From positions 3,163,528 through 3,227,527 of the forward strand of contig CAJSYZ010000004.1 of assembly GCA_910574455.1 (NCBI GenBank): DNA of 64,000 nt. The letters run 5' to 3'. The notes under the pieces are model-generated. The model did not search any database and was not told the origin of the DNA. It worked only from the letters and a program-made list of their open reading frames with translations. Positions 41,741-53,907 of this stretch are shown piece after piece (position 1 is the first letter of the stretch; every line of letters begins with the position of its first letter). This stretch comes from Trichaptum fuscoviolaceum. Lineage: Eukaryota; Basidiomycota; Agaricomycetes; Hymenochaetales; Trichaptaceae. The translations under genes and the position numbers were made by a program.

Positions 41741-42278
41741 GAGACAGAATATTCAAAAGAGCTGTTTATAGACAAGGTGATTTAACTGAATTCAAAATAG
41801 ACATGAACTGTGAAGGCTATAAGCAAGGTCAAGAATTTTTTTGTGATTGTCATTATACAAGTATTCATGTGATTCACTTTAAGCATCAGTTGAAAAAGAG
41901 ATTAGAGTGTGATTCAAAATAAGCAACAGAGATGTTGATTGTTCTCAATTTAAGATAAACAGTACAATGATGATTGACTTTGATTTAAATTAAGCAGAGC
42001 AAGCTTGATTATTGTTGATTATCAATAGACAGAAAGACAATTGATATCTGTTGATTCAGAACTAACATGGCTCAATTTCTTGTGACTTGACTTAGACAGA
42101 ATGACACGGAGACGATAGTCTTTAATCACACACAAGCATAGGCTTTGATCACATGATTATTAGTAATGATAGTATGGCCTACGGAGCCTATTACATGAAT
42201 GTCGTAAAAGAAGCTCGAGAGTGTTGTAAACTAGGTGAAAGAGATATTATAGTACATTCTAATATAGAGAAGAAGATA
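41741..42278. promoter_or_regulatory. Left subterminal motif array of KDZ transposon
   Basis: AT-rich, non-coding. Repeats of (T/A)ATAGACA (41767..41774, 41796..41803, near 42030) interspersed with TATAAGCA, AATAAGCA, TTAAGCA and GTTGATT words. The mirror-image region at the right end has the same words, so these are candidate transposase-binding sites. Confidence 0.55.
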
Positions 42279-44133
42279 CTACGTCTTCTTGGCTCTGCGA
42301 GCCCGAGTCTTCACTGGCGACGCATCTTTTTTAGTCTTGTCTGCCACGCGCGTCGACTTCCTCACTTCCTTCGTGATCGTATCACGACCGCGCTTCTTGG
42401 GTGGCCCAGGTTCGACATCAGTTAGAGACTTGCGCTTTCGTCTGAAGAATAGAAGTTAGAATAAGTTAGTCATGGAGAGGAAGTCCGCTTACCCTCGACC
42501 GGAGTTCTTGCCTGCACCCGTAATCTCAGGTGCAGTCGTATCAGTAGTCTGGGCCACCAACGGAGACTCAGCTATGATAGCTTCCTGCGAAGGAGGCACA
42601 TGCGATGTTTCCAACTGCTGGCTAGTAGGCGATACTCGTTTCGAGGGATCAGCGGCCGCTTGTGAATCCTTCTGTGCCCGCTCAACACCAGAGCTTCCTT
42701 GCGCAGGAGGAAGAGGCGATGCCTTTGAATGTCCATGGATAGGAGATGCATTGTCCGACGGATCAGCGATCGGTTGTAAGTCGGAGGGTGGAGGTACTGG
42801 GGCTCTTGTGATTGTGTCCGCAACCTGAGGGTGCGCAACGCTAGAAAGAGGAGCTGGCGTTTGTGTAGGACATTCCTGTTATAGCGAGTATTAGAAAATG
42901 ATAGACACATATAACAAAGAACACTCACCTTTGAACCGTCAATACTTTCATCCACCTTATCAGATGCACGGTCTTCACCAGAGGAAGTCTTTCGACCACC
43001 CTCCACAAGAAGGCCATGAGCATTTGCCGCTGCTACTTCCTCTTCCCAATTAATTAAACAGCTCCCCCCTACATGTCGTTAGATGGTGATAAAAGTATTA
43101 TTGACCACCAACGCACCTTGCAATGTCTCATCAGCATATGAGGCAAAAAACGAACCTGCCAGCATATGCGCACGACCCCCTTTGTATTTGTCGAAAGTGA
43201 TTCCACCATGGTGCTCCGCGCCCGCGGCAACACTATAGGTACATAGTCAGTTTATCACAATAAAAACCTTCAGAAATTACTTACGACGTTGCCCTCAGTA
43301 TCCCATCCGTATTCTTGTAAGCCATATAGACTTGGAAGACACAATCACCGCACTGATGCAGTTCGTGTCCATTCAATTTGTTTAGGGCTTTGCTGATGAC
43401 GGCGGTCATGCTTTCTTGATTCCTAATAAAGCGTCAGAAAAGTCATTGACTTGCAAAGATCGTAACTCACTTGAACGTGCGTTCGAGATCTGTTACGGAC
43501 TTGTTCTTCAACGCCTCTGCTTTCTCCGCCCACGACTCTTGTTCATCCTCGGGAAGGGCGTAGAACATATCCTTCTTAATGGACTGCACTAAGCCGACGT
43601 AGATTTTTGCCGTCTTTTTCTCCTCCTCTGTCTTTGTCGCCAACTGCTCCGCTTCCCTCACTTTCGCAGCCGCTAAGACCTCCTTCTTACCACACGTATT
43701 ATACCATAAGTCAGCAGCATTCGTCGATCGAGCAGAACGGAAGCGGATCGTGGAATCGCGTTTGTTAGAGAAAGTGGAAAGGTAGTTTCTCAACTTGGTA
43801 AGAAAACGCTATAGTGATATATTAGTTAGTTTTTTTGCAATAAATACTATAAGGAAGACTTACCTGCTTCGCCTCCCCTGCATTCTTTAAGTCCGGCCAC
43901 GTCCTGAGTAGCTCATTTGTTTTGCTCTTTCGCCATCCTTCCTTATCCTCATCGTCTACACCGCCGTACTCCACCGCGGCTTTATCGATCCACTCCTGCT
44001 GCTCTATTGTCCAATCCCAATCGAACCCTCTATTCTTCTTCTTCGTCTCCTCACCGACGCCAGGCGCGGAAGCTTGAGGTATCGATTCCGAGTCTGCGCC
44101 GGAAGACGAAGCGTTAGTCGTGTGTTTAGTCAT
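42279..44133 (-). CDS. KDZ cargo gene 1, nuclear-type basic protein
   Basis: Start 44133, stop 42279; exon 1 43864..44133, exon 2 43471..43808, then several small exons (near 43420-43280, 43230-43080, 42990-42480) with 50-60 bp introns in phase. The N-terminus (MTKHTTNASSSGADSES) is Ser-rich. Then FDWDWTIEQQEWIDKAAVEY and SKRDSTIRFRSARS-like segments (as FSNKRDSTIRF), MFYALPEDEQESWAEKAEAL (a helix resembling the HMG-domain W-x2-KA pattern), GHELHQCGDCVFQVYMAYKN, a Ser/Pro/Thr-rich low-complexity part, and a very basic C-terminus (PPKKRGRDTIT, KTRARRAKKT) that should be nuclear and DNA-binding. Not assigned to a named family. It is the terminal gene of the element, transcribed towards the left inverted repeat. 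Confidence 0.75.
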
Positions 44134-44981
44134 AGTAGAGAGATAGGGATGGATACTGACATTCGAGGGGGGGAGGGGGGGGGGGTTATGTACTATACAA
44201 GTAGGCCACGGCCACAGAGTGTCACAAAGCCCTCTAGCGCGACGTCCAAGTCCACAAGAGCATTCGGCCTTCGACAATAAGCAGTAATTCAAATTAAAGT
44301 TATTGTGACTGTACTTACCTTCGTAATATATTATGGACATGGCAACGCCGGCCACAAATAGGAGATGAAGGCGCATATGCGTAGTTGAGCAACCAGCGCA
44401 GGTCCAAGGACTCAAAGAGCTCTGGCCAAAGATGCGTCGAGAGTTTATTGGAAGCGCTGACGTTGGCGCTAATTGCGTGAGAAGACAATGCCGATATGGA
44501 GATTCTGCAGTTTCAATGGCGGTCCGAGAAATGTCAAGCCGAGTTACCGGTCATCGCCCGCTCGAGACCACTAAATTTAGTTGTCTATGGACCCTTATCG
44601 TGTGCTCCTATGACATCATATGAAGATCTTTGGCTTTCGCAAACTGCAAAATTACAACTCACTGCGAAGGAATTTGAATTCCCCCAAAATAGCCAGTCTC
44701 ACGTTTGTGAATGTACTATTATTGACGCATTTACGAGAATTATCTATGACAGGGATTAATGTAAGAAAATAATGTCCCTCAATGGATTGTGCTCAGGATG
44801 TGTCCGAACACGCTGCACATCAGTCTTCTCAATGAACGCGTGAAGAAGAAGTTGATAGCTACCTAGAAGTAGCAATCGTCCATGGCGAAGGCCACCAGCA
44901 CTTCCTCACGTCGCTCACAACGTCGAACACCAGCCATCGGAGCCATCTCACCCCATCGCGTTCCATCGACCCCCTAAAAAA
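44134..44981. other. Intergenic inside KDZ transposon
   Basis: Divergent promoter space between cargo genes 1 and 2. Contains an unusually long G-rich run (about 44165..44186) in the 5' leader of cargo gene 1. No supported gene. Confidence 0.4.
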
Positions 44982-45645
44982 ATGTCAGTAATATCGTCAA
45001 TGTCCATCCTCCGCAGAGCCCGGTCCGAGGACGACGAGGAGTATTTCGGTCTCCCATACGTCCACGAGAGACTAACGGTCGCGCGTCGACAAGCGACTCG
45101 CCTTAAGTTGAACTCTTCGGCTTGGGCTACGACCTTGACGGCGGAGTTTCCTGGCAAGCGATGCCCCAAGGACATTCATGGTTTAATAGTGTGAGTTGAT
45201 TACGTTCCGCGACAAAAAAACGGAGTCGCACATTTCGTGTTGTACTCCAGACACTCGCGCAGAACCACATCCACTTCTTATCTCCATGAATGGCAAGCTC
45301 ACCTATTACTTCCAGTGTCATGTTGCGCGTTAACGCGAAGCTGGAGAGGTTGCTTGATGAACCCGATTCTCGAGCGCGTGGAGACGTTGAAGCGTTTGAA
45401 CGGGTATTGGATCGGTGCCAGGCGGATTACAGATTCGCTGTCGAGACATACAAGGTGAGTAAGCTTCGTACGTGCACATAGTTATTGTACTAACTTGCCT
45501 TTAGTTGATTTCGAATGCACGGAGAACGGCGCATCGTCGTGGAATTCCAGCCCGAGATCGCGTGCGCGACGTTTTACACAAATTGTGTCTTGTGGTAGTC
45601 GCGATCGCGATCGCGATCGTCGTGTATAATGTTCTTGTGTTCTAA
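44982..45645 (+). CDS. KDZ cargo gene 2, small C-terminally anchored membrane protein
   Basis: Three-exon model: 44982..45190, 45298..45454, 45505..45645, in phase, 168 residues. Exon 1 encodes a charged N-terminus (RRARSEDDEEYFGLPYVHER); exon 2 a helix (LERLLDEPDSRARGDVEAFE); exon 3 RRTAHRRGIPARDRVRDVL followed by a C-terminal membrane span (LCLVVVAIAIAIVVYNVLVF) that ends the protein, typical of a tail-anchored protein. The span is encoded partly by GCGATC repeats (45601..45619). The exon 2/3 junction is solid; the exon 1/2 join uses a plain AAG acceptor and is tentative, exon 2 also has its own ATG at 45290. Function unknown. Confidence 0.55.
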
Positions 45646-46244
45646 GATCGCTAGCTAGCCGCAGCAGATGAAATTTCTGTCACGCAATGCTTCATTGTCA
45701 AGTCGGCATTCCTTTAGTATTACAAACAGGGTGTACTATGTTCTTGCGTACTAAGATCGATACGCTATCGTGAAATATTACATTCGTACTGGACGAAGTC
45801 CATGTGCTTTAGGATCTGTGGTCGATGTCACTAAATCATTTGCAATAGTCATGTATCATGTTCTTGCGCTAAGATCGGTCTTAAATGAATCTCACTTCCA
45901 GTCTCTATGTAAATCACGTTTGCCACTAGTGAAGCCTGTCTTACATCTCTCCCATCGTGAAATGTCTGTGTTAGAGTACGTCCTCGATCGTCGAAAACAA
46001 ACGCATCCTTTTTAAACGCAGTGATTAACCTGCATATTCTGTAGTCAGTGCCGTGCTAATGACGTTCACATACTGACGCCAAAGGCTTACCACTGACATA
46101 CAAGCGATCTGATGACATTCTACGACAATTATAGTCACTTTCAAGTCTACGTCTCAATTACGGAATCCACGCATGAATCCACGACACCAAGGCTTTCATT
46201 ACAGCGAACTAACACATATCTAGTTACATTCGTTTATCTCTATA
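45646..46244. other. Intergenic inside KDZ transposon
   Basis: 3' flanks of cargo gene 2 and of the transposase. Contains two similar short stretches, ATGTTCTTG(C/T)G..CTAAGATCG, near 45629, 45738 and 45857, a degenerate local repeat. No supported gene. Confidence 0.4.
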
Positions 46245-49200
46245 TTACTTCTTCTCCTCAGCAGCTTCAGACTCGGAGTCGGTGGCTAATGCACTCCTAA
46301 AGACATTTTCAGCACGATCACGAAAGGATTCGTGCATGGCTGCAGTGCGCAACGCATACGCATTTCGCCCTTTGTCTAGCCTGCTCACTGCATCTTTCAT
46401 TACACGACTGCCCCATAAGACTGCAAACTTCTTATGAGTCCGCATGACTCTCCTTAATTCCTCCTTCAAAATCTCAACCTCTTCGGTGTGACGATCACGA
46501 GACGCTCTTTGTCTATGCCAACGAACGCACTCCACTGTCGAAAGGCTCAGATACACGTGCATCCGTATGAGATATTCGTACTTACTATCAATGCTCCAAT
46601 CTTCTTGACTACAGTTTTCTGGCACTCCCGCGGACCAATACCAAGGCTCTGGACGAGTGTAATTCGTTCTTGATCTATTCGGGTCGTACATCCATTTGTC
46701 GTTCGCCCCTATATGTTGGAAGCGTAATGAGTCGCTTGGTAGCCCAGCCTGGATCATACAATCTCGCACGAAATTATATCGATCTACGGTTAGTTGGAGG
46801 TTGTCGTCGAAGGTTTTCAGCTTCGCGTTTGCTCTAGTGTGAGCCTGAGTCCCACGATTGTGTGTTGCTTTAGCTGCCCTGAACGACATCTTGTATTTGA
46901 TTTGTTCCTTGATTAAAAAGATTGCGTCAGATGCCACGCCCTGCCAGATTTCCAACTCGAGCGCTACAAGCTCCTTTAGTTCGAGCTGATCGTGTAAGGA
47001 ACTGTCGCATTCCGATGGAAGAGCTAATAAAGCTGTCTCAGGGACCAGTCTATCGTCATCCGGACTCGACATGAACGACGCATCGACTAGCGGCATGAAC
47101 TCCGCTTGCTTCTCTCTCCATTCCAAGATATCTGAATACAATCCCGACCTCGCAGCCGTTGCTTTGTCAGATGACAGAATCTCATTGTCCAAAGGTTGAC
47201 CGGCTTCTTTCCCAGCTTCTTTAGCCCATTTTTCGAACTTCTTCGTCAACTCCCATCTACCATAGATTAGCACTCGTTCTCGACATAAATAATGTAACTT
47301 ACTGCTTGAGGCGAACGGAAATACCAGTGTTGACGAAAGCCGCTTTCCCTTTGAAAGATCCCTCGGAGCCCTCCTGAGCATCCCCCGTCTTGATAGAGAG
47401 TGGACTAGGTTGCTGTTCTAATTGAGACAGTCTAAACAGTATATCATCACGAGAAGGAACTTGTCATATATGAGTGACTTTAATAAAGTACAAAGCTCAC
47501 GCGCTCTTACCTTTATCGCCTTTCTGCCTGAAGATACTGTGCCATTCCTCACCAACCTTCCAGGGAGCTTTGCCTATGTCCTTCGACCATTCCGCAATCA
47601 AGTCCGCGTCCGTGGCTTCAGTCTTAGCCTTGAATTCAACATTGAGCTTCTCTGTCTCTTCCAATTCCACTATCAGCCGACGACCCAGGTAATCGGCTAG
47701 TTGGGAAATTAAACATGTACCTAGTAGAGTAAGAAATGTGACGTACGCAAACGTTGAATTTTAGTCCAACACCAAAACGAGTTAAAGTCGTCGAGGGCAT
47801 CGAGACGATGTCCGTGGTTCATTTCCTGAGTACTACTTCCTGTCTGATTACTTTCCGCCCAAAGCTGCTCGACCGTTTCGCCATGTGTGACACCAACGCC
47901 ATCTTCGTAGTCAAGAGCGTAGAAAAACTGGCAATCTAACTTGTGAGCCAGGATATGCATCTTAGGTACCAACTCCTTTATTGAATCCAGGATTTTCTCG
48001 TAATTGGGCAGCCACTTTTGAAACCGATTGCGAACATTTTTGTCATGACGACAGGAGACATCGTACGAGAATATGATTCTCAGTTTCTTGACCGTTTCGC
48101 TTGCTTTAGCAAGAGCATAATCGACGAGATGATATCTATGGCATCGTCAGATACGAAGGAAAATGGTGAGAAATGGTCACGAACCGTTCACCGACGAACA
48201 TATTGACCATTCCTGATGGCCGGAAGATCCCGTGTCGAATACAAATAACTGCAATTACGCCGGTAACTGCCAATCCTTTGTCCTTAATTGCTCGTCGCGC
48301 GTCTCCCGCGCGGAATCCACTGCATGTCGCAGGCTGAGTACTAAGTGAGTCACACTATTGCAGGTTGAGCAGAATATACTCACAGGCTTTTTGTTCTTAT
48401 AAGTAGGGTCAGTTTCGACAGTTCGCACGAATTTGTTATAAGACGAGTCCTCTACGAAGATTCGCCGTCCGTTCGCCAAAGCCACATCATCAGGATCCGT
48501 TTTCTTCTCCTTGTTCTTCCGTCGTGCGTGAAAGTTTCCGTCTGCTCCGAGAAAGAGAGTATCAACGTAGCTGTGAATGGAGACCGTTGAGCTTCAGACA
48601 GCCGTGCCTACTAGATCACTCACTCTGGCACGTCCGGGTCCCGTAGATCCTCTGGTACACCAAAATCATCCTCACAATCGCCACGCATATTGAATCCCTC
48701 CTGTGGACACGCGGGACAAGTCAAAGCGATACTTGATTCCGGTAGATGGGGCAAATCGGCCTGCAAACCATAGGTGTCGCCAGATCTCTTCAGAGATTTC
48801 AAATGACTCCATACTCGTGCTATTCTGTTGTACTCCCGATAACGATCCTAAACCTATCAGTCTCATACTCTTAATGTGATGAAATTCAACTCACTGGGAC
48901 ATCATCAGTGAAGACATTGTTCGTAAGACGCTGGAGTGACCATATGTAATCATACGAGCTCTTCTTCGACTGCAAGATATGCACGTGTGCCTGATTTAGC
49001 ATTTGAAACGTAAACACCGTCTGCGGGTTGGTTAGAGTCGCAGGAAATAGGCGAGCGCGCATGAGCTGATCCACACGATCGCCACAACCAAGACAGTCAC
49101 ACCACGCAACCTTTGATTTGTGGATACCATTATGGTGAACGACTGTAATCGAGGTAGACTGCCGTCCGGAAACCATGTTTTTACAGCGCTCGCCTCCATG

Positions 49201-49857
49201 ACCTAAAAAGATCACGAGTCCTACAGATCCCAGATCTTCCTTGACAAAGAAGCCTTGATGATATTTCTGCACCCAATGGAAAGGTTCGTGTACATGAGCT
49301 TCGCAGATACACAGACGACAACAAGGGGTGAAATTTATGCATTCCTGACAACGCATGTTTGCTGTCGTGCCACGCCCGCAGGAGCAGGGCGAATCGATGT
49401 CATTGTCTGATTCCAGCTCGAACATCAAGTTCAAAAGCCTGGTTTCCTGCTCACGAAACTCTCGCAGCTCCACAGAAGCTCCCTTGGCGGTGATAAGAGT
49501 TCATATGAGTTCACTCTGTCCGAAGAGAGATAGAGACAGAGACAGACAGGGACATACTTGTTTTCTGTACCCCTTCCTTGCCTTTCCTTTTCCTTGCGGC
49601 ACATTCAGCCCCTCATCCTCGTTATCTGCGTCGACATTTGCCAAAGGACCAACGCCTGATGTAGAAGCGAACCCGTCTAGTATGTGCGACGCAGCTGGAC
49701 CACTGGAAGTGTCCCTAGACGGCAGGTTCTTCATTTTCCTCTCTGGTACTAATCGCCCTTTCTTCTTGTTGGCTGTTACGACCTTGACCGTTGTTCTTCG
49801 CTTCATAGACGCATGGGCGGACATATTGGCGGGGGTTTTCGATGCACTGCTGCACAT
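46245..49857 (-). CDS. KDZ-superfamily transposase with CxC2 domain
   Basis: About a dozen exons on the minus strand; exon 1 49558..49857, exon 2 48895..49482. The N-terminus is basic (KVVTANKKKGRLVPERK). A CxC2-type cysteine cluster follows: CSCGRGTTANMRCQEC, CCRLCICEAHVHEPFHWVQ, FLGHGGERC, then QLMRARLFPATLTNPQTVFT. The next exons encode the KDZ core: SHLKSLKRSGDTYGLQ, IALTCPACPQEGFN, TLFLGADGNFHARRKNK, TCSGFRAGDARRAIKDKG, VTGVIAVICIRHGIFRPSGM, IIFSYDVSCRHDKNVRNRF, VPKMHILAHKLDCQF and GVGVTHGETVEQLWAESNQ, ending with a long charged helical tail (to 46245). This matches the KDZ transposases. Every junction I followed kept frame and I found no internal stop, so the enzyme may be active. Confidence 0.88.
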
Positions 49858-50169
49858 GATGAGGGATCGAAGAGACAGAAGGAATGCAGCGTTCCACCAA
49901 AGATACTAGAACAATAACAGGCAACTAACCACAGAAGACCACAAAATCTACAATACTGCCCATTCTGGTAAATATTGCAATGATTAGCAAATCCTGAGAT
50001 CCGATGGCTTATGTAACCACTTACCATCAACGCTTGAGCCACCCAAGTGATATCTCTCGGAAGTCCAAGAGTTGTCGATAGCGTAGACTAAATCAATGCG
50101 TAACTCAGATAATCTTGCATATAAGCGCATCGTCAAGTGCAGCATGTACCTCTCATCACTCCACACAAA

Positions 50170-51421
50170 ATGCCCCCCAAGCAACAACCAAAGCCTACGT
50201 ACACCATCAACCCCGAAACTGGTGAACCGAAACCAACATACGTTCCAGGCGGAAATGCGTTTTTGCTGGCCTTGCGCGAACACGAAGATGGACCAGTCGA
50301 GAGCCGCACGTGTAGCATATGCAAGACAGACCTGGAGCTTCGGGTTTCAATGGGTCGAAAAATCCATGAAAACTACGGACGAAGGGAATTATGGGTCAGT
50401 AATGTCATTGTCTGAATTGCAAGTCATATAGTTGACGAACAGTATAAAGTGTAAAAATTGCAGAATGCGAACATTCTTGGAACCCCCACTGGATAGGGGA
50501 CGACGCGTGAATCTCATGGAGAAAGTTAAAGGGTTCTCGCTTGTGGTGGTTCCCACTCGTCCCGAAGAGCGAACAGAAGGCAATGTCAAACGCTCAGTAT
50601 CACAGCGATTCACCGTAGGCGCACGCATTGCTAACGAAGGAGGATCTGTAGACATGCGAGGTGCTAAGATGAAGAGTCCCAGCCCTTCGTTGTCCTGGCC
50701 GTCATCCTCTCAAACACGCGTCCCTTCATCGGAAGATGGCCTCGAGGTTCGTCAACGTATCCACCCAGAGGACACGTCGGAATTCATTGACCTGACGTTA
50801 TCGAATGACGAGGTGAATGGCAAAAGCGATAGCGAAGCGGAAGACTATGCTAGAGGATTAAGGTCTACGAGTAGGGCTTTCGGAGATGCGATATTCTTTA
50901 AAGAGGTGAGAGTCACAAACAAATATGAAGCAAAAGTCACTCATCTCCGTTATAACAGCCTTTCAAGAAACCATTAAAACACGAGTTGTTCGTCACTAAC
51001 GACAGACTCCTGTTTCAAATCACGGAAGACAAAGTATTTGAGCATATGACTGAAGACATGAAAGTGGAGCTCTACAACCCGATTCACTCCACCTTCGTCA
51101 GGGCGTTTCCGTCAGACCAAGTCTTCGTATCACAAGGGATTCCTTTGATTTATCGCAAGTGCGGGCTGCAAGATTGGGAGTGCTTGGGGCTGGAAGAGCG
51201 ATTGAACGACCTTCATAAACGCATCTACATGAGGTGGCCAGATAGTCAACGTCCTAAAGAAATCGACAACCGTCCGCAGGACGTAAAAGGCAAGAAGCGT
51301 GCATACAATGGTGAGTAATATGAATTAATGATATAAGCTGCGACGCTAACCATCTGCAGAACATAAGGATCATAGCATTCGCAGTCACTATAACGCTAAA
51401 CGCACAAAGAAGGAATTTTAG
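50170..51421 (+). CDS. KDZ cargo gene 3, CxxC zinc protein with SIM-like motif
   Basis: Four exons in perfect phase: 50170..50394, 50432..50905, 50959..51310, 51360..51421, 370 residues. The first intron is very short (37 bp). Two CxxC pairs, CSICKTDL near residue 55 and KCKNCRM near residue 82, form a likely zinc ribbon interrupted by the first intron. The middle is Ser-rich and disordered with EFIDLTLSNDE, a good SUMO-interacting motif; the C-terminal part (KHELFVTNDRLLFQITEDKV to RCGLQDWECLGLEERL-like sequence) looks globular, and the end is basic (KGKKRAYNG, NAKRTKKEF). Expressed away from the transposase, starting about 310 bp from its 5' end, so they share a divergent promoter. Family not recognised. 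Confidence 0.75.
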
Positions 51422-51570
51422 GACGGATACGAGAATGAAGCGCGTACACGTACCTTAGGCCCAAGCGCAGAAACAAGGGACAATTGGTCCTCATTTCATG
51501 CACACAGGACTTTGTAGGACAAGAAATACATTGGTAGCGGTCTATGTTACATACATAACAATAATCTACT

Positions 51571-53907
51571 CTATTCTGCTAAATAACAAGGAATAATGGG
51601 TAGACGATCATGTACATCAATACAAGTCTTAACAAAAAATTCTGCAAGTCGTTCGAATATAAGATCTTTTTTTCGGTCATTACAGTCCAATACGTTTGTT
51701 TCTAAGATAATTTTGGGGCAGTTAGGCCAGTCCCTGACGATGCGAGTGAAGCTATCCAGTGCCTTATCGTCAGGCAAGTCGGACCACATATGCCTCATGC
51801 CGGATGGGGACAACTTATATTGCCCATCTGCAGTGATGCCGTTGTAGACGGACGCAAGCAATAGATGCCGCCTGCCCGCCGCTGTAGGGGACAGGCCGGA
51901 TCGCGGTACGAGTTCGAAATCAATAGTCCATAAATCAAGGATAAATCCAGTCTCAAAAACGTCCCACAGCACTCCCTCTCGAATGCTTCTCGTGGATTTC
52001 ACATTCTGCAAGCTGACATCTTCACCGGTGAGCCACCACTTCACTGTAGACTGTGCATCATAAGGAGGGAAAGCGCCTTGCACCGCCAAAGTGACACGAA
52101 CTTCTGCCCGTTTGCCACGCTTCTTTCTATCATGAAGACGAGAGCTACCTGGTTCGGGTGTCGTGGGATGGCGACGATCGGGCAATGTGGAGTCCAGCCT
52201 TTGAATGACGGAAGCCGCGGTCTGCGGATCGATGTCTTTGCTCTGCGTGTAATCACCGTGTAGAATGTCGCGCCATTGCTTGATAGTGTATGACTGTTCA
52301 CCAAACAAGCTCCCTTCCTTAATTCGGTGACGCAAGAAACGCTCGATGCGAATGTAGTTGTGGTAGTACCGAGCCACTCTATCCGGATTTGGATGAGAGA
52401 ATAAAAACGGCGGGGGATGAAGATACTTCGCGGTAGTCGAGGGCTTGCATTTCGTGATCAAGCCTACGTCCGTGATGGCCTTGAGCCAGTGCCGGGCAAT
52501 GGGCGGACAGTCTCGCTGACCAGGGTACATGCCGCTCGGAATAGAGAACAAAAGAGAGCCGGAAGGTGCATGCGACTGTGATGAGTCAGCACAAGGCCGT
52601 TTGGACGGCCTGGCGTTGAAGCCGCTGTCTGGCCCTGTTCGTTTCACCGACGAAGACTGCATAGGCTCTTCCGGGCTTGGTTGAGTGCGCTGAACGACGT
52701 GTGACGTCATAGTCGAAGATGGGCTTGGACCTGACGGAGGTTCAGCACGTATCGGTTCAGACTCATCTGTACGGGAGTACAGGCGCATAGCACGCAGTAG
52801 GGTCTGTCATTGCGGGATCAGGTACGATTCGACCGCAGGGAGATCGTAAATCGCCCAGATTGACAGGAATTTCGCCTATGTGAACCACTTTCCCTAACAG
52901 GCGTGGGCGATCCGTGACTAGGCACGAGGAAAGGAGGATGGGTTCCACGACGTTGAAAATCTTGGTGGACGGACTCATGGTAGACGCATGCCGAATGTAC
53001 CAGACTGGAATTCCGACGCGAAATAAGTCCTGGTGAATGGTTCCACTGGAGCAGAACACGCCACGATAAGGAAGTACTTCAGTCGCACGATAGGTGGGAT
53101 CGCGAAGACGAGGTCGAACATCGGTGACAAGGTTGATGAACCCTACGAGTTCCAGAATCAAACGCTGCAATTCCCGAAAGGTTGAACGAGTGCCATAAAG
53201 AGGCTCGGATACTGATTGCAATCGTTCGATGACCTTTTCTCCTAAAGTTGTAATGGTCGTCACTACCTTATAATCGGAAGCGTCCTTGAACTCAGTCGTA
53301 GTATAACGCTGAATAGCCCGAAGTTTGAAGAGAAGGAAGTACTTCAGTAGCGTATCACGAGTCGATTGTCGTACTTGGCCAGAAACTAATGTATCACCAT
53401 TTATGAGCCGAAATTGTCCATTCTGCTCCCATGTTGATTCATCTAGGTTATCCCATAGGAGAGAGTCTAATGAAGTTGAATACGGGTCCACCTCTTTGAG
53501 CAGCCTTTGCAGCGCTGGAAGTTTTGGAATGCAGACATGGTGGAGGTTGGCAGACGAATAAGCCTGGGGCCATCGTGTGTAATCGTGTGGTCCCCACGTC
53601 CCGTCACCTCGAATATATATCCCATCGGATTCAATAACAGGGAACTCCGGGACGTATGTCATATTAGGAGAGGTCACCAGCCTGTCGTCGATGCGCGTGT
53701 CCCATAGAGCTAAAGCATCAAAGGATCCGACGTGAACCGATCCATCTAAGATAGATATATGAATACACGTTTGAATAACATGTTGGGAGAGTGTTTACCC
53801 TGCTGATGAGTTGGCCTAAAACGAGGAACACACGCCTGGAGATCCATTAACTCATTGCACGGAAGATGTTCGTTATCTCGCATCTCAGCTACGCTGGCAA
53901 GGTTCAT
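51571..53907 (-). CDS. KDZ cargo gene 4, large uncharacterised protein
   Basis: Exon 1 53799..53907 (MNLASVAEMRDNEHLPCNEL) joins in phase to the long exon from 53745 (DGSVHVGSFDALALWDTR). The first part is a globular domain (SPNMTYVPEFPVIESDGIYI, IYIRGDGTWGPHDYTRWPQ, LLKYFLLFKLRAIQRY, FCSSGTIHQDLFRVGIPVWY). A second frame, 51571..52788, overlaps the first by 26 nt and continues with a Ser/Pro-rich linker, then another domain (HDRKKRGKRAEVRVTLAVQG, GILDLWTIDFEL-like sequence, GMRHMWSDLPDDKALDSF). The two are joined either by a weak 67-bp intron with donor GTCGAA or by a 1-nt frameshift near 52770-52790; I cannot tell which. No known family. Confidence 0.65.
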
